From CBDCIS01 sp965217565 (GTDB taxonomy: Bacteria > Chloroflexota > Dehalococcoidia > Lucifugimonadales > CATOSD01): a DNA stretch of 64,000 nt. The stretch covers positions 62,001 through 126,000 of the forward strand of contig CBDCIS010000010.1 in NCBI GenBank assembly GCA_965217565.1. Direction: 5' to 3'. The notes beneath the pieces were generated by a model, which saw nothing but the letters and a program-made list of their open reading frames with translations, was not told where the DNA came from and made no database searches. The translations under genes and the position numbers were made by a program. Positions 7,924 to 15,519 of the stretch are shown one piece after another (the first letter of the stretch is position 1; the number at the start of each line of letters is the position of its first letter).

Positions 7924-8877
7924 ATGGAGACGATAGGATTCATTGGGCTCGGCAACATGGGACTGGGCATGACCAGGAACATACAGAAGGCCGGGTATCC
8001 GATGGTTGTCTATGACATTCGAGAGGAGGCCACCAAGCCCCTGCTGGAGGGTGGCGCGAGACTGGCGAGTTCGCCCGCGGAGGTGGCGCGATTGAGCGAT
8101 GTTACGTTCACGTCGCTTCCCGGCCCGAAAGAGGTGGAGGCTGTGGCCACGGGCGCTGAGAGCGTGCTGGAGGGTATCTCGGAGGGAAGGGTTTACGTCG
8201 ATCTCTCGACCAGCCGGCCAACGCTCATTCGGCAGATCGAGCCGATGTTCGGGCAGAAGGGCGCGCACGTGCTGGACGCGCCGGTGAGCGGCGGCAAGTC
8301 CGGCGCGACGACGGGCAACCTGGCGGTGATGGTGGGTGGCGAGCGCGACGTTTACGACCGCATCAAGCCGGTGCTGGACTCTTTCGGGGACAAGGTGTTC
8401 TATTCCGGGAGCATAGGCGCGGGAAGCATCTCGAAGCTGGTGCACAACATGATTGGCCACGGCGTACGGCAGGCGATAGCCGAGGGCCTGACGCTGGGCG
8501 TCAAGGCGGGAGTGGAGCCGGAGGCGTTGTGGGAGTGCATCCGCCGGGGTTCGCTGGGGCAGATGAACATCCTCCACCGTGGGATTCCCGGCAGTCTGTT
8601 CCGCGGAGAGTTCGACCGCGCCAGTTTCGCGCTGGCGCTCGCCAGGAAGGACATCGGACTGGCGACGGAACTCGCCAGGGAGTACGACGTGCCGATGCCA
8701 ATCGCCAACCTGGCCGAGCAGATGGCGATACAGGCGCTGAACCGGGGCTGGGGAGACAAGGACGCGGGAATCACGTTCCTGCTCCAGGAGGAGGCGGCGG
8801 GCGTCGAGGTGCGCGCGCCGCACGTGGACGCGGAAAAGGCGGGCAAATTCATAACCACGCACCCCGACGCCGAGTAG
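7924..8877 (+). CDS. NAD(P)-dependent beta-hydroxyacid dehydrogenase (3-hydroxyisobutyrate / tartronate semialdehyde reductase family)
   Basis: 317 aa. The Rossmann GxGxxG is GLGNMG (residues 8-13), the family substrate signature DAPVSGG is at 118-124, and the catalytic Lys171 with Asn175 lies in SKLVHNM. These match 3-hydroxyisobutyrate or 2-hydroxy-3-oxopropionate reductases, which oxidise beta-hydroxyacids or reduce the semialdehyde with NAD(P). The ATG start lies just after GGAGG. The MFS transporter begins 7 bp after the stop, so the two are probably co-transcribed, suggesting import or export of a small acid linked to this step (inference). Confidence 0.9.
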   Translation: METIGFIGLGNMGLGMTRNIQKAGYPMVVYDIREEATKPLLEGGARLASSPAEVARLSDVTFTSLPGPKEVEAVATGAESVLEGISEGRVYVDLSTSRPTLIRQIEPMFGQKGAHVLDAPVSGGKSGATTGNLAVMVGGERDVYDRIKPVLDSFGDKVFYSGSIGAGSISKLVHNMIGHGVRQAIAEGLTLGVKAGVEPEALWECIRRGSLGQMNILHRGIPGSLFRGEFDRASFALALARKDIGLATELAREYDVPMPIANLAEQMAIQALNRGWGDKDAGITFLLQEEAAGVEVRAPHVDAEKAGKFITTHPDAE

Positions 8878-8884
8878 AGGGACT

Positions 8885-10366
8885 TTGAGAGTACCGGCTA
8901 TTTGGCGGAACGGTAACTACAAGTGGTGGGTCTATGGGGCGCTCGCGCTCGGCATGTTCACGGGCGTGGCGGACCACGGCAGCGTCATCGTCGCGCTGCC
9001 CACGATTGCCGACTACTTCGTTACGGACCTGCCCACAGTTCAATGGGTCGTGATTGGCTACGCGCTCGCCATCAGCGTGTTCCTGATGCCGATGGGCCGC
9101 CTTGCGGACATTGTCGGCCGCAAGAGGGTCTATGTGCTGGGAATGGCGGTGTTCATTCTCGGTTCCGCGCTTGCCGGCGCCTCTAACAGCGTTCTGATGC
9201 TCATCATCTCGAAGGTGGTCCAGGGTGTCGGCGCGGGCATGACGCAGGGCACTGGTATGGCTATGCTGGTGTCCACCTTCTCGGACGAAGAGCGGGGAAA
9301 GGCGCTCGGTCTCCAGATGAGCATGGTCGGCGCGGGCGGAGTTGCCGGGCCGGCGATAGGGGGATTCCTGGTCAGCGCCTTCGGGTGGCGCTCCGTGTTC
9401 TTCGTCAACGTGCTGCTGGGAGCACTGGCGCTGCTTGCCGTATTGGTGATCGTGGAAGAAGCGCGGGCGCGCGCGGACGGCCGCCGTGGCAGCTTCGATT
9501 GGCTTGGCGCGGCCCTTTCGACCGGCGCGCTGGTGACGTTTCTCATGGGCATGACCGCCGGCGCCCGGCTGGGCTGGGGCTCGCTGCCTATCGTTCTGGC
9601 CATGTCGAGCTTCGCGGGCTTGCTTGGCGCGTTCATCTGGTGGGAGCTCAGAACACCGTCGCCCATGCTGGACGTGAGGTTGTTCAAACGCAGGCTGTTC
9701 GCGCTCGGAGTCACGGCCAGCTTCATCTCGTTCTTGGGGAATCAGCCCACTCGCTTCCTGATGCCTTTCTACCTTCAGGGCGTGTTGGGGTACAGTCCGG
9801 GCCGGGTTGGCATGATCATCGTTCCTGGCTTTCTGGTCGTGATAGTGATGGGCCCGCTCAGCGGGCGGCTGTCGGACCGGTACGGCTGGCGCATTTTTAA
9901 CATGGGCGGACTCGCGCTGTGCTCGATGGGGCTGTATGCTCTATCGACGCTGCAAGTCGAGTCTCCGCTTTGGCTGGTGTTATTCGGACTGATGACGCAG
10001 AGCGCGGGAATGGGGATGTTCAACGCTCCCAACAACAGCTCCATAATGAGCGCGGTGGAGAAGAGCAGATACGGCGTCGTTTCGGGATTCCTGAACCTGG
10101 TTCGCAACTCGTCCAACGTTACGAGCATCGCACTGGGGACAGCCATCGTAACGGCGGTCATGGTGTCGCAGGGCTATCCGCCGTCGCTGTCCGGCGTAGC
10201 GTCGGGGGACACCGGCCTGCTGGAGTCGTTCACGACGGGGTTCCGCATAGTCTTCCTGATGATGGGAAGCCTGCTGCTGGCGGGCATAGTGGTGTCCTTC
10301 TTCAAGGGAGCAGAGTCGCAGGACAGCCCCGCGGAGACCGAGGGCGTTGCCGCGCGTAGCGGTTAG
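8885..10366 (+). CDS. MFS transporter, DHA2 (EmrB/QacA-like) family
   Basis: 493 aa, about 14 hydrophobic segments, starting at TTG 8885 behind AGAGGGA. Family motifs: GRLADIVGRKRVYVLG (motif A, loop 2-3), SKVVQGVGAGMTQGTGMAML (segment 4) and GLQMSMVGAGGVAGPAIGGFL with GWRSVFFVN (motif C, segment 5). DHA2 members export drugs or metabolites by proton antiport in the inner membrane. It follows the hydroxyacid dehydrogenase gene by 7 bp. The cargo cannot be predicted. Confidence 0.9.
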   Translation: MRVPAIWRNGNYKWWVYGALALGMFTGVADHGSVIVALPTIADYFVTDLPTVQWVVIGYALAISVFLMPMGRLADIVGRKRVYVLGMAVFILGSALAGASNSVLMLIISKVVQGVGAGMTQGTGMAMLVSTFSDEERGKALGLQMSMVGAGGVAGPAIGGFLVSAFGWRSVFFVNVLLGALALLAVLVIVEEARARADGRRGSFDWLGAALSTGALVTFLMGMTAGARLGWGSLPIVLAMSSFAGLLGAFIWWELRTPSPMLDVRLFKRRLFALGVTASFISFLGNQPTRFLMPFYLQGVLGYSPGRVGMIIVPGFLVVIVMGPLSGRLSDRYGWRIFNMGGLALCSMGLYALSTLQVESPLWLVLFGLMTQSAGMGMFNAPNNSSIMSAVEKSRYGVVSGFLNLVRNSSNVTSIALGTAIVTAVMVSQGYPPSLSGVASGDTGLLESFTTGFRIVFLMMGSLLLAGIVVSFFKGAESQDSPAETEGVAARSG

Positions 10367-10425
10367 TTAGTCGGTTAGTCGGCATTTCGGTTTGACAGCG
10401 CAATACTCGAAAGGCGGGTGAAGTT

Positions 10426-11178
10426 ATGAGGTTGGAGGGCAAGGTTGCTATCGTGACCGGCGGGTCCAGGGGAATGGGCGAAACGGAGGCCAAGCTGTTC
10501 GCCGGTGAGGGCGCGCGGGTGGTGATTGCGGACGTGTCTGAAGATGACGGTCGGAGGGTGGAGGCCGAGATTGCCGAGACCGGCGGCGAGGCCGTCTTCG
10601 TGCGGCTGGACGTTACCAGCGAGCGCGATTGGCAAGACGCCGTAGCCGCGACGGTGTCCAGGTTCGGCAAGCTCGATATACTCGTGAACAACGCCGGTAT
10701 CAGCGGCGGTATCGCCGACGACGTGATGGACTCGGACGCCTGGGACACGCTTATGTCAGTTAACGCCAAGGGAGTGTTCCTCGGTATCAAGTACGCCGTC
10801 CCGGAGATGCTGAAGGCGGGCGGCGGCTCCATCATCAACATCTCGTCCATCTCCGGCTTTGTTGGGCAGGAATACACCCATGTCGGGTACAATGCCTCCA
10901 AGGGCGCGGTACGAATACTCACCAAGTCAACGGCCGTCATGCACGCCGGGGACGGCATCCGCGTCAACTCCGTGCACCCTGGCGTCATGCCGCCGATGGG
11001 CACTTCGACGACCACCGCGGACCCGGCGATAAGAAGGCGGATGCTGGACCATGTCCCAATGGGCAGAGAGGGAAGGCGAGAAGAGGTGGGCTACGCCGTG
11101 CTGTTCCTGGCGTCCGACGAGGCCTCCTACATTACGGGAACGGAACTGGTTGTGGATGGAGGATTTCTGGCCGTGTAG
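10426..11178 (+). CDS. Short-chain dehydrogenase/reductase (classical)
   Basis: 250 aa, the classical SDR length. TGGSRGMG (residues 11-18) binds the nucleotide, NNAG follows at about 88, and the catalytic residues are NISS and YNASK (canonical Tyr-x-x-x-Lys). C-terminal ASYITGTELVVDGG is typical. It oxidises or reduces a hydroxy/keto group with NAD(P), probably NAD because of the Asp at the end of strand 2 (IADVS). It begins 60 bp after the MFS gene and leads a run of three SDR genes; unlike the next two, its active site is intact. Substrate unknown. Confidence 0.92.
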   Translation: MRLEGKVAIVTGGSRGMGETEAKLFAGEGARVVIADVSEDDGRRVEAEIAETGGEAVFVRLDVTSERDWQDAVAATVSRFGKLDILVNNAGISGGIADDVMDSDAWDTLMSVNAKGVFLGIKYAVPEMLKAGGGSIINISSISGFVGQEYTHVGYNASKGAVRILTKSTAVMHAGDGIRVNSVHPGVMPPMGTSTTTADPAIRRRMLDHVPMGREGRREEVGYAVLFLASDEASYITGTELVVDGGFLAV

Positions 11179-11333
11179 GGCCGTTCGATTGCGCCGCAGG
11201 CGTTTCCCAGGACAGGCTTCGTGGCGGCCAACGGCATTTACAGGGTGGCAAGGCAAGGTTATACTCTGTGAGGCGAAACGGACTGATTTTGAAGCATAGG
11301 CATACGAAGCAATGCGGAGAGGATTGACGACAA

Positions 11334-12146
11334 ATGGGTGAGCTTGACGGGAAAGTCGCAATCGTTACCGGGGCGGGTCGTCTGCGTGGCATCGGCAGGG
11401 CCGCCGCCGTCTCTTTGGCGAAGCTGGGCGCGGACGTGGTCGTTACCGGCACGGGCCGCAACCCGGACTCCTTCCCTCCCGATGAGAAGGCCATTGGATG
11501 GCGGGACATCGAAAGCGTTGCCGACCAGATACGCGCCGAGGGCTGTCGTCCGCTGCCGCTCGTGGTGGACGTGAGCAGCGAAGAGAGCGTCCAGAACATG
11601 GTTGACAGGACTATCGACGAGTTTGGTAGGGTTGACATTCTCATCAACAACGCGGCCTACGCTCGGGGGCCGGACCGCGTGCCCATCCTCGAGCTAGATC
11701 CCGACATATTCCAGCGGGTGGTTGACATCAAGCTGGCGGGCTCGTTCCTGTGCACCAGGGCTGTAGCCGCTCACCTCATCAGCCAGGGCGAAGGCGGAAA
11801 GATAGTCAACATATCGTCCGGCGCGGGCAAGCGGGGCAGCGCGAACACGCTGGCCTACAACGCGGGCAACTTCGGCCTGGTTGGCATGACCCAGTCGATG
11901 GCGCGCGAGTTGGGGCCGCACGGCGTCAACGTCAACTGCGTGTGCCCCGGGGCGGTGGACACCCATCGCATGGACGACCTGGGACGCGGCGAACGCTGGG
12001 ACACGATGGCCGCCAACACGCCCATCGGCAGACACGGAACGGATGATGAGGTTGGCGCATTCACCGCCTATCTCTGCACGGAGGCGGCGTCCTGGATTCA
12101 GGGGCAGTCGATAAACATCAACGGCGGCTCCATGATGGAGCACTAG
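11334..12146 (+). CDS. SDR-family oxidoreductase with Asn in place of the catalytic Lys (copy 1)
   Basis: 270 aa. The nucleotide loop is the extended TGAGRLRGIG (12-21). NNAA replaces NNAG. Ser162 and Tyr175 lie at the usual spacing, but the Tyr-x-x-x-Lys motif reads YNAGN, placing Asn179 where the catalytic Lys is expected. The C-terminus INGGSMMEH resembles the usual cofactor-loop ending. A ~20-residue insert (GTGRNPDSFPPDEKAIGW) follows strand 2. It is closely related to the next gene, about three quarters identical by eye, so this is a tandem duplication. It may retain binding or work by a variant proton relay. Substrate unknown. Confidence 0.88.
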   Translation: MGELDGKVAIVTGAGRLRGIGRAAAVSLAKLGADVVVTGTGRNPDSFPPDEKAIGWRDIESVADQIRAEGCRPLPLVVDVSSEESVQNMVDRTIDEFGRVDILINNAAYARGPDRVPILELDPDIFQRVVDIKLAGSFLCTRAVAAHLISQGEGGKIVNISSGAGKRGSANTLAYNAGNFGLVGMTQSMARELGPHGVNVNCVCPGAVDTHRMDDLGRGERWDTMAANTPIGRHGTDDEVGAFTAYLCTEAASWIQGQSININGGSMMEH

Positions 12147-12249
12147 GGAGCCGGGAGTGGTCAGTCTTCAGTGGGCGACAGCTTGTGCAAGGGGATGGCA
12201 ACCGCTCTATCTTCAGAGGAGTAACAGAACCTAGGATCGGGGGCAGGAT

Positions 12250-13062
12250 ATGGGAGAGCTTGACGGAAAAGTGGCAATCGTTACCGGCGCGGGCCGTCTG
12301 CGCGGCATTGGCAGGGCCTCGGCGGTCGAACTGGCGCGGCTTGGGGCCGACGTGGTCATCACAGGCACAGGACGAAACCCCGACACGTTTCCACCGGACG
12401 AGAAGGCCGTGGGCTGGAAGGACATCGAGAGCGTTGCCGAGCAGGTGCGCGCGGAGGGACGCCGTGTGCTGCCTATTGTGGTGGACGTGAGCGACCGCGC
12501 CAGCGTCCAGAACATGGTTGAAAGCACTATCCGGGAGTTTGGCCGCGTTGATATTCTCATCAACAACGCCGCCTCGGCAAGAGGGCCGGACAGGGTTCCC
12601 ATTCTCGACCTCACCCTGGGCAACTTCCAGAGGGTCATAGACGTGAAGGTTACGGGGACGTTCCTCTGCACCAAGGCGGTCATCGAGCACATGATAAAGC
12701 AGGGCGACGGAGGCAAGATAGTCAACATAGCCTCCGGCGCGGGTAAGAGTGGGTCGCCCAACACGCTGGCGTACAACGCAGCCAATTTCGCCCACGTCGG
12801 CATGACGCAGTCGATGGCGCGGGAGTTGGGGCCGCATCGAATCAACGTCAACTGCATCTGCCCCGGCGGCGTGGACACCTCGCGGGTGGACGACATTGGT
12901 CGCGGCGAGGCGTGGGAGCGCGGGGCGGCGAGAACGGCCATAGGAAGGTACGGCACCGACCAGGAGGTCGGCGCATTCACCGCCTACCTCTGCACCGAGG
13001 CGACGTCCTGGATTCACGGCCAGTCTATCAACATGGACGGCGGCGACGTGATGGAGCACTAG
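12250..13062 (+). CDS. SDR-family oxidoreductase with Asn in place of the catalytic Lys (copy 2)
   Basis: 270 aa, the same length as copy 1 and alignable without gaps by eye. TGAGRLRGIG, the GTGRNPDTFPPDEK insert, Ser162 (IASGAG) and Tyr175 are kept, and the motif reads YNAAN, so Asn179 is again in the Lys position. Keeping the change in both copies, while the rest of each protein is conserved, argues for a functional subfamily trait rather than decay. It is followed 26 bp later by the GHKL ATPase gene on the same strand. Confidence 0.88.
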   Translation: MGELDGKVAIVTGAGRLRGIGRASAVELARLGADVVITGTGRNPDTFPPDEKAVGWKDIESVAEQVRAEGRRVLPIVVDVSDRASVQNMVESTIREFGRVDILINNAASARGPDRVPILDLTLGNFQRVIDVKVTGTFLCTKAVIEHMIKQGDGGKIVNIASGAGKSGSPNTLAYNAANFAHVGMTQSMARELGPHRINVNCICPGGVDTSRVDDIGRGEAWERGAARTAIGRYGTDQEVGAFTAYLCTEATSWIHGQSINMDGGDVMEH

Positions 13063-13088
13063 AGCAGTAACCACCACTGGGAGATTGG

Positions 13089-14627
13089 ATGGCAGTTCGC
13101 GTATCCAGGCCGCTAACCTACTCCAACCGGTTCGGCAAACAGCAAGCAACTCATGGAGGCATGTTCCAGCTTCACCAGATCGCCTTCGCGGATAGGGCAA
13201 TCCAGGGCGACCCCATAAGGGCCCTGGTGGAGCTCATAACCAATTGTGACGACGCCTACAACAAGAGGGCGTCCGACGAGCAGGCCAAAAGCGGCCCCAT
13301 AGAAATAAGCGTCACCACCGGCCACGGATTCCCCTACCTGTCCATACGCGACAGGGCTGTCGGCATCGATGGTCAGCGTTTGGACGAGGCGCTGGGCAGC
13401 TACACCTCGGCGACCAGTGGGGAGGCGGACCGGGGATACTTCGGCAGGGGCCTCAAGGACGGCATACTGGCGCTGGGGGACGGCGAAGTCGAATCGGTCC
13501 TGGACCACGCGCTCCACAAGGCTTGGCTTGGTATCCGGCACGGCTATCCCTACTACGAGGCCCGACATCCGGTTCCCGCGTCCCGCGCCGGCGATGATGG
13601 GCGCGCTCCCAAGAGCGGCACGACGGTGCGGATCAAGGTGAACCGGCCGGACGTTACGCCGCCCACGTTTCAAAACCTCGAGCGGCAGATTCCTCTTCAC
13701 TTCATGCTGAGAAGCATACTCAGCAACCCGGCCAGAGACGTCGTCCTTACCGAACTCTCGGCCGGCGGGGAAACGCTGCGGCAAAAGCGCCTGTTTTACC
13801 GATACCCTCCCGCCAGGCTGGTGCTGGACAACTCTCTCCGCCTCAACAGACTCGAGATACCATATCGAATCACGGTGTACGAGGCGGACAACGACCTCTC
13901 CACGCCCCGCGACGCCGGTCCTTACGCGGAGGCGGGCATACTCATCACCGACGGCAACGCCATACTCGATAACACGCTGGGGCGATTCGACGCGGACCCC
14001 GACGCGGCGGTGTTCTTTGGGCGGCTGGAGTGCCCGCACATCAACACGCTGATGCGAAACAACGAAGCGATAGTCCAGGCCACTAGGCAGGGCCTGGTGT
14101 GGGGTCACGAGGTCGCCCGCGAGCTTCGCCTGACCCTGGACGAGCGATTGGAGCCGCTCGTCCAGGACAGGGCCAGGCAGGGGGCGGCGCTAAGGCGCGC
14201 CAGGGGAAGGGAATCCCTGAAGGTTCGCCTCGGCAAAACGGTGGCAGCGCTCAACGACATCGCCCGCAGCGAGTTGTGCTCGCAGAAGATACTTCTCCGA
14301 CGAATCGTATTCGACGACGCGCACCAGGACGCCCCACGTGCCCGGTTCGATAGACGGAGCGGGGACATTGTCATCTCCACGGCGCACTCCTCCATATCGC
14401 AGTACGTATCGGGCGACGCGAAGGACGGCATCAGGTCTCCGCAGGGGCAGGTGTTGCTGGCGGAGTTGGTTCTCCAGGCGTTTTGCGGGGAGATTGCGGC
14501 TCGCCAGGCCGACGGCGGCGAGCGCGGGCCGGAGGAGCGCGCGCTCCGATTGCGGGACGCCCACTCCGCGCGGGTGCACGGGATTCTGGTCGAGCGGCGG
14601 TTCAGGATGGGAGAGCGCGACGTCTAG
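13089..14627 (+). CDS. GHKL (Hsp90/MutL/histidine-kinase-like) ATPase-domain protein
   Basis: 512 aa. The N-terminal 200 residues show the Bergerat ATP fold: N-box RALVELITNCDDAYNK (45-59, with Glu48 and Asn52), G1-like box IRDRAVGID (86-94, where DxGxG reads DRAVG) and the lid GYFGRGLKDG (116-125). The rest, about 300 residues, is not recognised; it has an HINTLMRNNEAIVQATRQGL stretch and a basic helical region near 355-385. Stand-alone GHKL proteins of this size include MORC-like and Hsp90-like ATPases, some linked to restriction or DNA repair (family knowledge). No partner gene is obvious; it follows the SDR pair closely. Function unknown. Confidence 0.7.
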   Translation: MAVRVSRPLTYSNRFGKQQATHGGMFQLHQIAFADRAIQGDPIRALVELITNCDDAYNKRASDEQAKSGPIEISVTTGHGFPYLSIRDRAVGIDGQRLDEALGSYTSATSGEADRGYFGRGLKDGILALGDGEVESVLDHALHKAWLGIRHGYPYYEARHPVPASRAGDDGRAPKSGTTVRIKVNRPDVTPPTFQNLERQIPLHFMLRSILSNPARDVVLTELSAGGETLRQKRLFYRYPPARLVLDNSLRLNRLEIPYRITVYEADNDLSTPRDAGPYAEAGILITDGNAILDNTLGRFDADPDAAVFFGRLECPHINTLMRNNEAIVQATRQGLVWGHEVARELRLTLDERLEPLVQDRARQGAALRRARGRESLKVRLGKTVAALNDIARSELCSQKILLRRIVFDDAHQDAPRARFDRRSGDIVISTAHSSISQYVSGDAKDGIRSPQGQVLLAELVLQAFCGEIAARQADGGERGPEERALRLRDAHSARVHGILVERRFRMGERDV

Positions 14628-14677
14628 GGGTTCGACACGTTTGTATTGCCTGGTAGAGCGGCTTTGGGTTTGCGCCT

Positions 14678-14950
14678 AACCCCCTCCCGTCAAGGGAGCT
14701 GACAAGGGTAGGTATTCCAAGACCAGCCTCAACCGTCATTCCCGCGAACGTGGGAACCCATAGCAATGGCTCGCCGCTCGGCAATCCAGGGGGATGGGGC
14801 GCTCATCCAATCTCGATTCTCGATTTACCTACCCTGTCAGCACCCTTGATGGAAGAGGGTCAGGGGTGGGCGAAAGCTCCCCCGCCCTTGACGGGAGGGG
14901 GTCAGGGGATGGGTGACCGTCGCCGTATCCCGGAAGGTCATTCGACTTGA
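14678..14950. repeat. Cluster of dispersed palindromic repeats in a gene-free stretch
   Basis: The segment contains family A repeats (CCCGTCAAGGGAGCTGACAA and CTTGACGGGAGGGGGTCAGG arms) and a family B hairpin (TCATTCCCGCG and its mirrored arm) followed by a CAATGGCTCGCCGCTCGGCA tail. The arrangement 'CTGACAAGGGTA... GTCATTCCCGCG... CAATGGCTC' recurs at 15358-15478. No coding potential is seen. Confidence 0.7.
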
Positions 14951-14983
14951 ACAGCCTTTCGATGTCATGGAACCTGTATCAAC

Positions 14984-15104
14984 CTAGTACCGTTTCTACT
15001 TGAAGATGACAGGCATCGAATACTATCCGTCTTTCCCGCGAAAGCGGGAATCCAGTGTGGAAGGCAGCCGAGATATTATCAAATACATCTGGAAACGGTA
15101 CTAG
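14984..15104. mobile_element. 121-bp MITE-like element with CTAG-bounded terminal inverted repeats
   Basis: The left end CTAGTACCGTTTC is matched by its exact reverse complement at the right end (15092-15104, GAAACGGTACTAG). A family B hairpin lies inside. CTAG at both ends fits a 4-bp target duplication of the kind made by IS5-group transposases. It has no coding capacity. Confidence 0.7.
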
Positions 15105-15120
15105 TTGGTCAGATGCCCTC

Positions 15121-15149
15121 TTGACGCCCCCGAACACTCGTGCTATCAT
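15121..15149 (+). promoter_or_regulatory. Orphan sigma-70-like promoter
   Basis: TTGACG (15121-15126), a 17-nt spacer and TATCAT (15144-15149), 17 bp beyond the MITE. No recognisable plus-strand gene follows; only a 42-codon frame at 15187-15315 without a ribosome site. It may drive a small RNA or be a remnant. Confidence 0.45.
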
Positions 15150-15357
15150 CGCTCTACCAAGTCCGGCGGCAATCCGGCGCATCCCCATGCCACGCAGCCA
15201 TGAAAACAGGTTACACTTCCTTGCCAACGCCAGACATTCAAAACAACCCTTAGCCCAGAGAATCCTGAAGGTGACAAAATGGGTCAAACTTTCTGAGGCC
15301 CCAGCTACGGAATGACCCGAAATGACCCAAAATTACCCAGTTTCAAAACGCGCCCAC

Positions 15358-15478
15358 CCTCTAACCCCCGCCCTTGACGGGAGCTGACAAGGGTATGTAT
15401 TTCAAGATCAGCCTCAACCGTCATTCCCGCGTTCGCGGGAACCCCTCGCAATGGCTCCGCCGCTCGAGAATCCACGCA
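15358..15478. repeat. Composite dispersed repeat, second copy
   Basis: It repeats the order seen at 14678-14775: CCCTTGACGGGAGCTGACAA, a TATTTCAAGATCAGCCTCAA segment, the TCATTCCCGCG hairpin and a CAATGGCTC tail. It lies between the orphan promoter region and the end of mutS. Confidence 0.7.
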
Positions 15479-15519
15479 TTGACTCGCGGGCCGGAAGCGA
15501 CGGCATTGCGGGGCCGGAT

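Noticed and set aside
14628..15519. CRISPR array from repeated palindromes
   Set aside because: Repeats are irregularly spaced, differ in family and orientation, and there are no cas genes.
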